8,971 nucleotides of DNA from assembly GCA_009843565.1 (NCBI GenBank), contig VYDF01000029.1, positions 1 through 8,971 of the forward strand, written 5' to 3'. Source of the stretch: Acidimicrobiia bacterium (lineage in GTDB: Bacteria > Actinomycetota > Acidimicrobiia > Acidimicrobiales > Bin134). The position numbers were made by a program, and so were the translations under genes. The notes beneath the pieces are model-generated. The model saw only the letters and a program-made list of their open reading frames with translations. It had not been told where the DNA came from and did no database searches. This document shows, in pieces, positions 1-6,962 of the stretch. Position 1 is the first letter of the stretch, and every line of letters begins with the position of its first letter.

Positions 1-1001
1 GGGTAGGGGGTGACCAGCACGTGTTGGGCGAAGATCTCGGTGGGGCGGGCCGGTAGCCGCCCGCCGATCCACGGGCCGTTGCGGCCCATGCCCCGCATCT
101 TGTTCATGAGCCGCACCAGATAGGGGGCCCACTCGGCCCCGTTCTCCACCGACACCGCGGTGATATTGGGAAAGCGCCCGAAGAAGTTCTCGAACACCAG
201 GGCCGACAGCGTCTCCATGATGGGACGGTCGCCGTAGCAGTTGGTCCACTGCCAGGCCGACATGGTGAAGTTCGACGGGTTGGGCTCATAGCCCCAATAG
301 GGAGACACCATCTCGTTGTACCCCGACTCGGTGAGGTGGAAGGCCACCGAGCCCCCGGCCTCGTTCAAACGGGCCCAGAACGGATCGAAGTACGGGTCGG
401 ACGGCGAGCGGCCGTACTGAGGCCCGGGGCGCAGGGCGATGACTTTGGCCCCCTCGCCCAGCACCCACTCCAGTTCGGCCACCGCGGCGTCGAGGTCCCA
501 CAACGACATCATGGGCGGGGCGAAGATGCGGTTCTGGTAGGCGAAGCCCCAGTCGTCCTGGATCCACCGGTTGAAGGCGTGGAAGTTGGCGTAGCACTGC
601 TCGGGGGTGGCCATGAAGTGCTCCACGGTGACCCCCACCGACGGGAACATCAGGCAGGCCTCCACGTTCTGGGCGTCCATCACGTCGAGGCGCAGATCGC
701 GGTCCAGGTATTCGGGGCGCACCGGCTCGAAGATGGAGAACTCCTCGGCCTCACCGGTCTTCTTCATGCGGCGCAGCTTCTCTTTGAGCGAGCCGGGCTT
801 GCCCACGTTGTCGTACAGGTCGTGGCCGGGCAGGAAAGTAAGCGGTTGCTCGCCGATCATGATCCACTCTTTGCCGTCATCGCGGATCTCCTGGTGCACG
901 GCCTGATCGCGGAAGGCGGGGTCGATGTAGCGGGTGAAGGAGTCTCGGGGCTCGAAGCAGTGGTTGTCGGCGTCCACCAGCTGGTAGTCGAGCGCAGTCA
1001 T
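1..1001 (-). CDS. Amidohydrolase-2 family metal-dependent hydrolase (partial, C-terminus off the left edge)
   Basis: The reading frame opens at ATG 1001 and stays open for 333 complete codons to the window edge, so the C-terminus is missing. The N-terminus reads VDADNHCFEP (residues 9-18), the first-strand metal motif of the amidohydrolase-2 (ACMSD-like, TIM-barrel) group as seen in many actinobacterial members. Asp12 and His14 stand where the classic family has HxH. Later family marks are FHLTESG (221-227), whose His222 is a likely metal ligand, and SVENGAEWAPYL (284-295). Members hydrolyse or decarboxylate cyclic or carboxylated substrates in the cytoplasm; the substrate here is unknown. 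It is the last visible gene of the leftward cluster, 50 bp after the small helical protein gene. A TACTCT box 7 nt before the ATG and no Shine-Dalgarno suggest it also has its own leaderless start. Family assignment is firm; the reaction is not. Confidence 0.88.
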   Translation of the reverse strand, partial: MTALDYQLVDADNHCFEPRDSFTRYIDPAFRDQAVHQEIRDDGKEWIMIGEQPLTFLPGHDLYDNVGKPGSLKEKLRRMKKTGEAEEFSIFEPVRPEYLDRDLRLDVMDAQNVEACLMFPSVGVTVEHFMATPEQCYANFHAFNRWIQDDWGFAYQNRIFAPPMMSLWDLDAAVAELEWVLGEGAKVIALRPGPQYGRSPSDPYFDPFWARLNEAGGSVAFHLTESGYNEMVSPYWGYEPNPSNFTMSAWQWTNCYGDRPIMETLSALVFENFFGRFPNITAVSVENGAEWAPYLVRLMNKMRGMGRNGPWIGGRLPARPTEIFAQHVLVTPY

Positions 1002-1008
1002 GGCTACG

Positions 1009-1014
1009 AGAGTA
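1009..1014 (-). promoter_or_regulatory. Putative -10 box (TACTCT) for the amidohydrolase gene
   Basis: On the minus strand TACTCT is followed by 7 nt and then the ATG at 1001. This matches the actinobacterial TANNNT -10 element at a distance that would place transcription start at or next to the A of the start codon. No purine-rich ribosome site precedes the ATG. No convincing -35 box was seen. Confidence 0.4.
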
Positions 1015-1051
1015 CCCGCGCTATTTCTGAGGGAACAGGTGGAGGTTCTGT

Positions 1052-1420
1052 TCAGCGGGCCTGGCGGCCAGCCCGCAGGGCGGCCCGCTGCAAGTGGGCG
1101 GCTTCGGCCAGAGCAGTCCGCAGTCGGCGGCGGGCATCGACGTCATCAGTGGTGGCCATGGTGTGCTCGGCCAGTACCAGCAGGCGGCGGTTCTCGGCCA
1201 GGGGGTCGCCGTCTTCGGGCTCGACTCCCAGGGCATCGGCCAGGATCTCGTTCTCTTGGCCGAGGGCGGGGAACAGGTGGGGCCAGGCCCCGCCGATGCG
1301 TTCCAGCGCTTGGGCCACGCGCTGGGCGTGGAACCGATCGACGTCGTCGCCCTGGGCGTTCTGGGTGGCCACCGGCTCGGCCGCCGCCTTCAGCAGCGCC
1401 CCCATCAGCTCATAGAACAC
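1052..1420 (-). CDS. Small helical protein of unknown function (122 aa)
   Basis: I do not recognise this family. The likely start is GTG 1420, because GGAG lies 6 nt upstream (1427-1430); this is the only gene in the window with a good Shine-Dalgarno. An in-frame ATG at 1405 (residue 6) is an alternative. The product is soluble, with no signal peptide, membrane segment or cysteine. It looks almost wholly alpha-helical: residues 1-20, 27-63 (containing HAQRVAQALERIGGAWPHLF) and 75-122, with an acidic linker around 66-74 (GVEPEDGDP) and an Arg/Ala-rich C-terminal helix. It lies 45 bp after the acyl-CoA dehydrogenase and 50 bp before the amidohydrolase on the same strand, so it is probably in their operon. 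A small helical partner protein of one of those enzymes is a reasonable guess from position only. Frame, spacing and ribosome site support a real gene. Confidence 0.7.
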   Translation of the reverse strand: MFYELMGALLKAAAEPVATQNAQGDDVDRFHAQRVAQALERIGGAWPHLFPALGQENEILADALGVEPEDGDPLAENRRLLVLAEHTMATTDDVDARRRLRTALAEAAHLQRAALRAGRQAR

Positions 1421-1429
1421 AACTGGCTC

Positions 1430-1471
1430 CGATCATCGGGGCGACAGGCTCCAAGACCAATACGATCATCG
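1430..1471. repeat. Pair of 9-bp near-palindromes (CGATCATCG) 33 bp apart
   Basis: CGATCATCG occurs at 1430-1438 and again at 1463-1471; each is a perfect CGAT-N-ATCG inverted repeat with a one-base centre. One copy borders the ribosome site of the small helical protein gene, and the other covers the stop codon of the acyl-CoA dehydrogenase. The spacing is about three helical turns. It may be an operator pair or chance. Confidence 0.3.
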
Positions 1472-2710
1472 AGGCACATCTTTCCAGGCCAGGCCTTTGT
1501 AGGGGTCGGGTTCTCGGGGCAGGCCCAGGGCCCGCTCACCCACGATGTTGCGCTGCACCTCGGTGGTGCCCCCGGCGATGGTCTCGGCCCGGCTGTGCAG
1601 GAAATTGAGCACCACGTAGTCGGCGATGTGGCCCTCGGCCCAGGCCATGGCGGGCGAGCCCAGCAGATCCACCCCCGTGGTCTGCACTCTTTGGTTGAGC
1701 TGGCTGTACATGAGCTTGCCCACCGACGCCTCCGGTCCCGGCGGTCGGCCCGCTCGCAGGGTGTCGCGCACCCGGGCATTGGTCCAGCGCACGATCTGCT
1801 CCTCGGACCACAGCCGCATGAGCTGCTGGCGCACCACCTTGTCGCCCCATCGGCCCGACTCCCGGGCCCGCTCGATGAGGCGCTCGGTGCCCGACCCGAT
1901 ACGGCTCTGGCCTCCCGACCCCGGTCCCGACACCGCCAGGCGCTCGCCGCTCAACGTGGCGTTGGCCAGCCGCCAGCCGTCGTCGACCTCCCCCAGCACG
2001 TCGCGATCGGGAACTCGGGCCCCGTCGATGAACGTCTCGGCGAACTCCTCCTCGCCGCTGATGGTGCGCAGCGGGCGCACGTCGATGCCGGGCTGGCGCA
2101 TGTTCAGCAGGAAGTAGGTAATGCCCGCCCTCTTTTGGGCGTCGGGGTCGGTGCGGGCCAAGCAGATGGCGTAGTCGGCCACCATTGCCTGGGTGGACCA
2201 CACCTTTTGGCCGGTGAGCACCCATTCATCGCCGTCGCGCACCGCCCGGGTGGCCAGCGAGGCCAGATCGGATCCAGCGTCGGGTTCGCTGAAGAACTGG
2301 CACCAGATCTGCTCGGCGGTGACGATGGGCGGGATCAGCCGGGCCTTCTGCTCGTCGGTTCCGAAGGTCAAGATGGTGGGACCGGCCAGAGTGAGGCCGA
2401 GCTGGTTGCGGCGCACCAGGTTGTAGGGGGCCAGCCGGGCCTCGATGGCCCGTGACACCCGGTTGCCCACTCCCAGGCCGCCGAATGGGCGGGGCCAGGT
2501 GGGAACCACCAGCCCGCTGCGGGCGAAAGCGGGGTACCAGGCGTCGTAGTCGGCCGGCGTGCGGACCTTGTGCAGGGCTGCCCTGCCTCCGCTGCGGGCC
2601 GCCTCCTGCCATTCGACCGGCACCGTTTGGGCCACCCACTGGTCGACGAACTGCTCCGCCTCGTTCACGGCGGTGTCCCGGTCGATGGGCAGCAGATCGA
2701 AGTCGCTCAT
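1466..2710 (-). CDS. Acyl-CoA dehydrogenase (FadE-like), 414 aa
   Basis: A flavoenzyme that oxidises an acyl-CoA to the 2,3-enoyl-CoA and passes electrons to ETF. Family marks in order: helical N-domain (1-130), substrate/flavin loop QFFSEPDAGSDLAS (138-151), GQKVWSTQA (168-176), the beta-domain to about 245, and the C-terminal helical domain ending in RAETIAGGTTEVQRN (374-388) and GLPREPDPYK (396-405). Length is normal. The start is ATG 2710: it overlaps the ligase stop as ATGA (2707-2710), indicating translational coupling. The frame stays open farther upstream only because it runs through the ligase gene. The canonical YEG catalytic glutamate near position 380 is absent (IAGGT instead). 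This is common in FadE-type dehydrogenases that carry the base elsewhere or work with a partner subunit, so it does not imply inactivity. The C-terminus also lacks the DGPDEVH-type signature of the ACAD10/11 group. Substrate unknown. Confidence 0.93.
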   Translation of the reverse strand: MSDFDLLPIDRDTAVNEAEQFVDQWVAQTVPVEWQEAARSGGRAALHKVRTPADYDAWYPAFARSGLVVPTWPRPFGGLGVGNRVSRAIEARLAPYNLVRRNQLGLTLAGPTILTFGTDEQKARLIPPIVTAEQIWCQFFSEPDAGSDLASLATRAVRDGDEWVLTGQKVWSTQAMVADYAICLARTDPDAQKRAGITYFLLNMRQPGIDVRPLRTISGEEEFAETFIDGARVPDRDVLGEVDDGWRLANATLSGERLAVSGPGSGGQSRIGSGTERLIERARESGRWGDKVVRQQLMRLWSEEQIVRWTNARVRDTLRAGRPPGPEASVGKLMYSQLNQRVQTTGVDLLGSPAMAWAEGHIADYVVLNFLHSRAETIAGGTTEVQRNIVGERALGLPREPDPYKGLAWKDVPR

Positions 2711-4194
2711 GGTCTGTCTGGTGTTGCGGCCGCCTGGTGCACCAGCACTCGGCGCAGCACCTTGCCCACCTCGCTTCGGGGCAACGCATCGAGGGCCTCG
2801 AAGGCCACAGGCACCTTGTAGGGGGCCAAGTGCTGGCGGCACAGCTGCTCCAGATCGTCGGCGCTCGGCGCCTCGCCGCCATCCGCGGGGACCACAAAGG
2901 CGTGGGGCACCTCGCCGAGGCGGGTATCGGGCACCCCCACCACCGCGACGTCGGACACTGCGTCCGACAACAGCAGCACCTCTTCGACCTCGGCGGGGAA
3001 CACCTTGAGCCCGCCTCGGTTGATCATGTCCGACTCCCGGCCCTCGATCCACAAGAAGCCGTCTTCGTCAAGGCGGGCGATGTCGCCGGTGCGGAAGAAG
3101 CCGTCGCCGTCGAGCCGGTCACCTAGCCGTCCCTCCGGGTCCAATGAAGCGGTGTAGGCAGTGCGAACCCACAGCACGTCTTTGTCTCCGAACCGAAGCT
3201 CCACCCCTTCATAAGGACGCCCCACCGCTCCCAATTTGTCGGTGTGCTCCCGGAAGTCCCGGGCGGTCCAGCCCACGATCTCACCGCCCACCTCGGTCTG
3301 CCCGTATCCGTTGAGCACCATCACCCCGAACCGGTCGTAGAAGCGACGGGCCTGCAACGGCGAGAGCGGCGCAGTGATAGAGCGGACGATCTTCAGCGGA
3401 TCAAGGCTCTCGATGCCGGGTTCGTCGTTGAGCATGGTTATTGCGGCCGGGGGGATCACGGTGGAGGCGATCTGGTACTCGCGAACCACGCGGGCATACT
3501 CCAAGGCGTCGAACTTGGGCATCAGGAGCGCGGGGCTGCCAGTGCGCACCGCGAAGATCACGTTGTAGATCCCGGCCCACAGCGAGGTGGACACCGGGAT
3601 GACGTGGGGCATGGTCGGGCGCTCGGTGAGCTCCCGGCCTTTGCGCACCGTGGAGATGATGGTGTCCATGAGCCGGATCACCGCGCTGGACTGGAGCTCG
3701 ATGGGCTTGGGCCGGCCGGTGGTGCCCGAGGTGAACGACACGATGGCGATGCCGGGATCGTGGGTGGCTGGCTCGATCTCCTGTCGATCGGCCACCGACC
3801 AGCCCAGTTGGCCGTCGGCCGCGATGCGGGTGATGGGGGCCTGCACCCGGCTGAGCTGCTCAGGGGAGCCGATCACCGCGGCGGGACTCACGTCGTCGAG
3901 GATGTACTCGATCTCGGTGTCGGACAGGCGGGGGTTCACCGGCACGTACACGCAGTCGGCCGCCCACGTCCCGAAGAAGGCGGCCACCACGTCAGCGCTG
4001 GGAGGCAATAGGCAGGCGACTGGGTTGCCGGGAGGCACCCCGGCGTCAGCGAGGGTGGCGACCACCCGCTTGGCCCCGTCCACCAGGTCGAAATAGGAGG
4101 TGACCTCATCGCAATCGGGCCGGGCGACGATCACTCCCGGGGTATCCGGTCCGGCGGGAAGCTCGGGCTCCAGCAGGAGCGAGGCGAAACTCAT
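2707..4194 (-). CDS. AMP-forming acyl-CoA ligase / class I adenylate-forming enzyme, 495 aa
   Basis: Activates a carboxylic acid to its acyl-adenylate with ATP and then transfers it to CoA, in the cytoplasm. All core motifs are intact: P-loop FTSGTTGRPK (154-163), NGYGQTEVGG (295-304), FFRTGD (366-371), hinge region EGRESDMINRGG (384-395) and the C-terminal catalytic lysine in LPRSEVGKVLRR (Lys478). The acid-binding pocket (about 195-300) is not recognisable as a specific acid type. I chose ATG 4194 because TATCGT lies 9 nt upstream and fits a leaderless start; a GTG at 4215 would add MGYRRSA but has no ribosome site. It heads the leftward cluster, overlaps the dehydrogenase by 4 bp, and so probably makes the CoA ester that the dehydrogenase oxidises. 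It could act on fatty, aromatic or terpenoid acids; the sequence does not decide. Confidence 0.93.
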   Translation of the reverse strand: MSFASLLLEPELPAGPDTPGVIVARPDCDEVTSYFDLVDGAKRVVATLADAGVPPGNPVACLLPPSADVVAAFFGTWAADCVYVPVNPRLSDTEIEYILDDVSPAAVIGSPEQLSRVQAPITRIAADGQLGWSVADRQEIEPATHDPGIAIVSFTSGTTGRPKPIELQSSAVIRLMDTIISTVRKGRELTERPTMPHVIPVSTSLWAGIYNVIFAVRTGSPALLMPKFDALEYARVVREYQIASTVIPPAAITMLNDEPGIESLDPLKIVRSITAPLSPLQARRFYDRFGVMVLNGYGQTEVGGEIVGWTARDFREHTDKLGAVGRPYEGVELRFGDKDVLWVRTAYTASLDPEGRLGDRLDGDGFFRTGDIARLDEDGFLWIEGRESDMINRGGLKVFPAEVEEVLLLSDAVSDVAVVGVPDTRLGEVPHAFVVPADGGEAPSADDLEQLCRQHLAPYKVPVAFEALDALPRSEVGKVLRRVLVHQAAATPDRP

Positions 4195-4203
4195 TGCGCT
4201 TCG

Positions 4204-4209
4204 ACGATA
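4204..4209 (-). promoter_or_regulatory. Putative -10 box (TATCGT) for the leftward ligase operon
   Basis: Minus-strand TATCGT lies 9 nt before ATG 4194. It has the TANNNT form and would give a leaderless or nearly leaderless transcript. It faces the box at 4242-4247 across the 61-bp divergent gap, so the two upstream polymerase sites would overlap. Confidence 0.4.
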
Positions 4210-4241
4210 ACCCACCGGTGAGCGGGCTTTGCCAGAGCCGG

Positions 4242-4247
4242 TAGCCT
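4242..4247 (+). promoter_or_regulatory. Putative -10 box (TAGCCT) for the VOC/phosphotransferase operon
   Basis: TAGCCT is followed by 8 nt and then ATG 4256, consistent with transcription starting at the start codon. The alternative reading is a leadered message starting at ATG 4262, with AGG (4251-4253) as a weak ribosome site. No clear -35 element was found. Confidence 0.38.
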
Positions 4248-4255
4248 CTCAGGTC

Positions 4256-4702
4256 ATGCGTATGGACCACCTCATCCACGTCAATCTCTGTGTGAGCGAC
4301 TTGGACCGCTCCTTGGAGTTCTACCGAGACCTGCTCGGTGGCGTGGTGGTGGATGAGTCGGCCAAAGACCGCAGCGAGTTCATGGAGAGCCAGGGGGAGA
4401 CCGGCGACACCGGCCACCGGGCCGCGTTCTTGGCTTTTGGCGACAACCTCCGGGGGCCCTACATCGACCTGCTGGAGTGGAACACCCCCGATCCGGGCCG
4501 GCCCCTCACCTGGAAGAGCATCGGCATCCCCCGCATAGCGGTGGGAGTAGACGATGTGGACGCGCTTCACGAGCGCCTGTTGGCCGCTGGAGTCGACATC
4601 CTCGGGCCGCCGGGATCGCTGAAGGTGGGCCGGTCGTCGATTCGAGCGTTCGCGGTGCGCGATCCCGACGGCATCCTCATCGAATTCGTCACCCGCCAGT
4701 GA
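4256..4702 (+). CDS. VOC superfamily (glyoxalase/dioxygenase fold) protein, 148 aa
   Basis: Two beta-alpha-beta-beta-beta modules make a one-chain VOC protein. Module 1 starts with HVNLCVSDLDRSLEFYRDLL (8-27) and ends in YIDLLEW (69-75); module 2 starts PRIAVGVDDVDALHERL (92-108) and ends FAVRDPDGILIEFV (132-145), the usual VOC ending. By alignment from memory with glyoxalase I, metal-ligand positions are His8, Glu74, Arg93 and Glu143, so the third site is Arg rather than His. Such proteins may be isomerases, epimerases, dioxygenases or binding proteins, and the exact activity is open. ATG 4256 is preferred for a leaderless start; ATG 4262 would drop two residues, and a TTG at 4229 would run into the promoter region. 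Its stop overlaps the phosphotransferase start as GTGA, so the two are co-translated. Confidence 0.88.
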   Translation: MRMDHLIHVNLCVSDLDRSLEFYRDLLGGVVVDESAKDRSEFMESQGETGDTGHRAAFLAFGDNLRGPYIDLLEWNTPDPGRPLTWKSIGIPRIAVGVDDVDALHERLLAAGVDILGPPGSLKVGRSSIRAFAVRDPDGILIEFVTRQ

Positions 4703-5745
4703 CCGCGCTCACCCCGGAGCAGGGGGCGAACCTGGCCGACTGGTTCGGACGCAGCGTGGTCGGGGTGGAGGCTCGGACTGGCGGCCTCTCCTGGGACGTC
4801 TTCACGGTTGCTTTCGACGATGGCGAGCGGGCGGTGGTCAAGCGGGCGCCTCCCTACGGCACCATCGACCCCTACGACGTGCACAAGGAGGTGGCGGTGC
4901 ACTTGGCCGCGGCCACCGCCGGCATCCCGGTGCCCGACCTGCTGGGGGCGTGCGACGATCCTGACCTGATCGGGCAGCCGTTTTTTGCCATGGCCCACGT
5001 GGATGCCGATTTCCCCCACCTCGCCCACCTCGAAGACTGGCCTGTCTGGCAGACCGAGGCTGGTCGCCGCCGGGCAGCCGAGCAGATAGTCGATGTGATG
5101 GGCAAGCTCCACCGGCTCGACTGGGCGTCGGCCGGGCTGCCCGAGCTTGTTACCGGTCCGCCCGGAGCCTCAGGGGCCGAGTTGATGGCCGGACTGGTCA
5201 ACCGGTGGATAGGCAACGTGGAGCGCGACGTGTACTCCCGGTGGGCGCCGGTGCCCATCCTGCGAGACGCGGCCCGGTTCCTGCTCGACCACGCTCCCGA
5301 GATGCCCGACGCCCCTCCGGTGCTCAGCCACGGCGACTTTCGCATCGGCAACCTGGCTTTCCGGGGCGACGAGTTGGTGGCGGTGCTCGACTGGGAGCGG
5401 GCGGCGGTGGGGCCGCCGCTCCTGGACTTGGGCTTCTTCTGTCACCCGCTGTCCCGCCGCCGACAACCCGAGCTGATGGGCATGCTGGAGACCTGGGACG
5501 AACTGGCTGCCTTGTATGCGGCGGCCACCGGCGCCGAGCCCGACCCCAAGTGGGTCCACTACTGCATCATCTACTGGATTTTCGTGGAATCGGCGGTGGT
5601 GCCCCGAGGACTGGCGCTGACCGTGGAGGGCAAGATGCGCTCGTGGCCCGCGTTCACGCAGATCCCCCTCAACACCGAGAACCTGGCCCACCATCTCGAC
5701 GCCTGGGAGGCGGGCGACACCACCTGGATTGAGCAGGCGCTGTAA
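4699..5745 (+). CDS. APH-type phosphotransferase family protein, 348 aa
   Basis: A protein-kinase-fold phosphotransferase (aminoglycoside phosphotransferase/choline kinase-like, PF01636-type). Visible marks: ATP-binding lysine in RAVVKR (Lys48), catalytic loop LSHGDFRIGN (209-218) with Asp213 as catalytic base and Asn218 as metal ligand, and the metal-binding segment AVLDWERAAVGPPLLDLGFF (228-247) with Asp231 in place of DFG. The residue before the HGD loop and the C-terminal helices resemble the general catabolic family found near acyl-CoA dehydrogenases, including the N-terminal domain of ACAD10/11, more than antibiotic-resistance enzymes. Calling it a resistance gene would be unwarranted. 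The start is GTG 4699, overlapping the VOC stop (GTGA) with no ribosome site of its own. It ends 27 bp from the converging oxidoreductase gene. Likely phosphorylates a small hydroxylated metabolite or its CoA ester; substrate unknown. Confidence 0.9.
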   Translation: MTALTPEQGANLADWFGRSVVGVEARTGGLSWDVFTVAFDDGERAVVKRAPPYGTIDPYDVHKEVAVHLAAATAGIPVPDLLGACDDPDLIGQPFFAMAHVDADFPHLAHLEDWPVWQTEAGRRRAAEQIVDVMGKLHRLDWASAGLPELVTGPPGASGAELMAGLVNRWIGNVERDVYSRWAPVPILRDAARFLLDHAPEMPDAPPVLSHGDFRIGNLAFRGDELVAVLDWERAAVGPPLLDLGFFCHPLSRRRQPELMGMLETWDELAALYAAATGAEPDPKWVHYCIIYWIFVESAVVPRGLALTVEGKMRSWPAFTQIPLNTENLAHHLDAWEAGDTTWIEQAL

Positions 5746-5772
5746 CTGCCTAAGGCCGATGGCCCGGCTGGA

Positions 5773-6948
5773 CTACTGCTGTTGGCGCTTGGCTTCCATC
5801 TCGGCCTCGTGGCGCTCACGGGCCTCCTGGCCGGCCACTGCGGCTCGGCCCAGAAATTCCTCCCGGTTGGCCGCGGTCCAGGCGTGCGAGCTGGTGCGCC
5901 GCCGGATCGACCCCTGGTAGCGGGGAGCCACCTCTTCGATCAGCAATTCGTAGGAGCGCCGGGTGGCGGCCGGGCTGGCCCAGTCGTTGCCGAACACCAG
6001 CAGGGCGCCGAACCCGCCGGACTGCTCCCACAACCGGTCAACCAGGGCGGCGGCGTCATCGGGGGTGCCGATCACCGCAAAGCCGCCGTCCACCATGGCC
6101 CGGACGAACTCATCCCGGTCGTCGGTGTCGGGGGCGCCGGGGAGGGCCACCACCTCCCGGAAATAGCGCACCCACGGCTCGATGCCGTGCTCCACGTCTT
6201 GGAACGCCTGCTCGGTGGTCTCAGCGATGTGGACCGGGGCCACGATGCGCCACTTGGACCGGTCGGCGGTGTGGCCGTGTTCGGCGGCCTTCATGTTCCA
6301 GATGTCCCAGTGGGTGCCCAGAGCCTGGAAACCGGCGTCGGTGGTGGCGCTCATCGACAGCACCGCGCCCCCGAATCGTCCCGCGCTGCGGGGGCCGTTG
6401 GGCGAGACCGTGGTGGCCATGCAGATATCGAACAGCGGGTCGGAATAGGGGGACAGCTGAAGGCGCGCCTCGCGGAGCTTGAACCAGTCGGTTTCCATGG
6501 TCAGCGGCTCGTCGGAGCGCAGCAGATGGCAGATGGCCTCCAGAGCCTGCTCCATGCGGGGCCGGGTCTCGGTGGGATCGATGCCCATCATGTAGGCGTC
6601 GGAAGGCAGCGCTCCGGGACCCACGCCGAACATGACCCGACCCTTGGTGAGGTGGTCGAGCAGAACCATGCGCTCGGCCACTTGAAACGGTGTGTGGTAC
6701 GGCACCGACACCACGCCGGTTCCCAGCTTGATTCGGCTGGTGCGCTGGGAGGCGGCGGCGATCATCAGATCAGGAGAGGTGATGATCTCCCAACCGCCGG
6801 AATGGTGCTCGCCAAACCAGTACTCGTCGAATCCGAGATGGTCGAGCCACTCGCACAGGTCGAGGTCTCGCTGGAGCTGAACCGTCGGGTTCTTCCAATG
6901 GGCGTGAAATGGCGCCTGGAAAATGCCAAACCGCAGACCTCCGTGCAT
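5773..6948 (-). CDS. LLM-class flavin-dependent oxidoreductase, limonene-monooxygenase-like, 391 aa
   Basis: A bacterial-luciferase-like TIM-barrel flavin enzyme. It opens with LRFGIFQAPFHAHWKNPT (5-22) and carries YWFGEHHSGGWEIITSPD (43-60), a signature I associate with the limonene 1,2-monooxygenase-like branch. It continues with IKLGTGVVSVPYHTPFQVAE (73-92), GRVMFGVGPGALPSDAYMMG (103-122), and FAVIGTPDDAAALVDRL (290-306) followed by GGFGALLVFG (311-320). The last 35 residues form a charged, probably helical tail rich in Glu, Arg and Gln, ending KRQQQ. Reaction: oxygenation or hydride transfer using reduced FMN or F420; the sequence does not settle which, and a partner reductase would be needed with FMN but is not in view. 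I chose ATG 6948 because the conserved N-terminus starts there and TATCCT lies 8 nt upstream; the GTG at 6972 would begin upstream of that box. It stands alone between a converging and a diverging gene. Confidence 0.92.
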   Translation of the reverse strand: MHGGLRFGIFQAPFHAHWKNPTVQLQRDLDLCEWLDHLGFDEYWFGEHHSGGWEIITSPDLMIAAASQRTSRIKLGTGVVSVPYHTPFQVAERMVLLDHLTKGRVMFGVGPGALPSDAYMMGIDPTETRPRMEQALEAICHLLRSDEPLTMETDWFKLREARLQLSPYSDPLFDICMATTVSPNGPRSAGRFGGAVLSMSATTDAGFQALGTHWDIWNMKAAEHGHTADRSKWRIVAPVHIAETTEQAFQDVEHGIEPWVRYFREVVALPGAPDTDDRDEFVRAMVDGGFAVIGTPDDAAALVDRLWEQSGGFGALLVFGNDWASPAATRRSYELLIEEVAPRYQGSIRRRTSSHAWTAANREEFLGRAAVAGQEARERHEAEMEAKRQQQ

Positions 6949-6956
6949 GGGGCGAG

Positions 6957-6962
6957 AGGATA
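6957..6962 (-). promoter_or_regulatory. Putative -10 box (TATCCT) for the flavin oxidoreductase, overlapping the divergent box
   Basis: Minus-strand TATCCT lies 8 nt before ATG 6948 with no Shine-Dalgarno between them. It shares positions 6961-6962 with the plus-strand box TAACGT, so polymerase could occupy only one promoter at a time. Confidence 0.42.

Noticed and set aside
1466..2710. Acyl-CoA dehydrogenase as an inactive enzyme because the C-terminal YEG glutamate is missing
   Set aside because: Many active FadE-type dehydrogenases carry the catalytic base at another position or on a partner subunit; the flavin-contact motifs are intact.
2711..3052. N-terminal extension of the acyl-CoA dehydrogenase frame by 114 residues
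   Set aside because: This stretch is the C-terminal part of the ligase gene in another frame; its product is low-complexity Arg/Gly sequence, while ATG 2710 starts a normal family N-terminus with an ATGA overlap.
4477..4698. Upstream extension of the phosphotransferase frame to an ATG at 4477
   Set aside because: It overlaps the VOC gene and encodes a His/Arg/Pro-rich stretch unlike the family; GTG 4699 gives a normal-length protein and a GTGA coupling.
4256..4702. VOC protein as a glyoxalase I
   Set aside because: The fold matches but the third metal-ligand position is Arg (residue 93) and no other glyoxalase signature is visible, so a named activity is not supported.
4699..5745. Antibiotic-resistance aminoglycoside kinase
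   Set aside because: The fold is shared, but the gene is coupled to a VOC gene and sits among acyl-CoA enzymes, and its features fit the broad catabolic phosphotransferase family. Nothing points to drug specificity.
5746..5772. Possible terminator between the convergent phosphotransferase and oxidoreductase genes
   Set aside because: Only a GGCC-GAT-GGCC mini-hairpin and weak complementarity around it are present, with no U-run on either strand. It is too weak to call.
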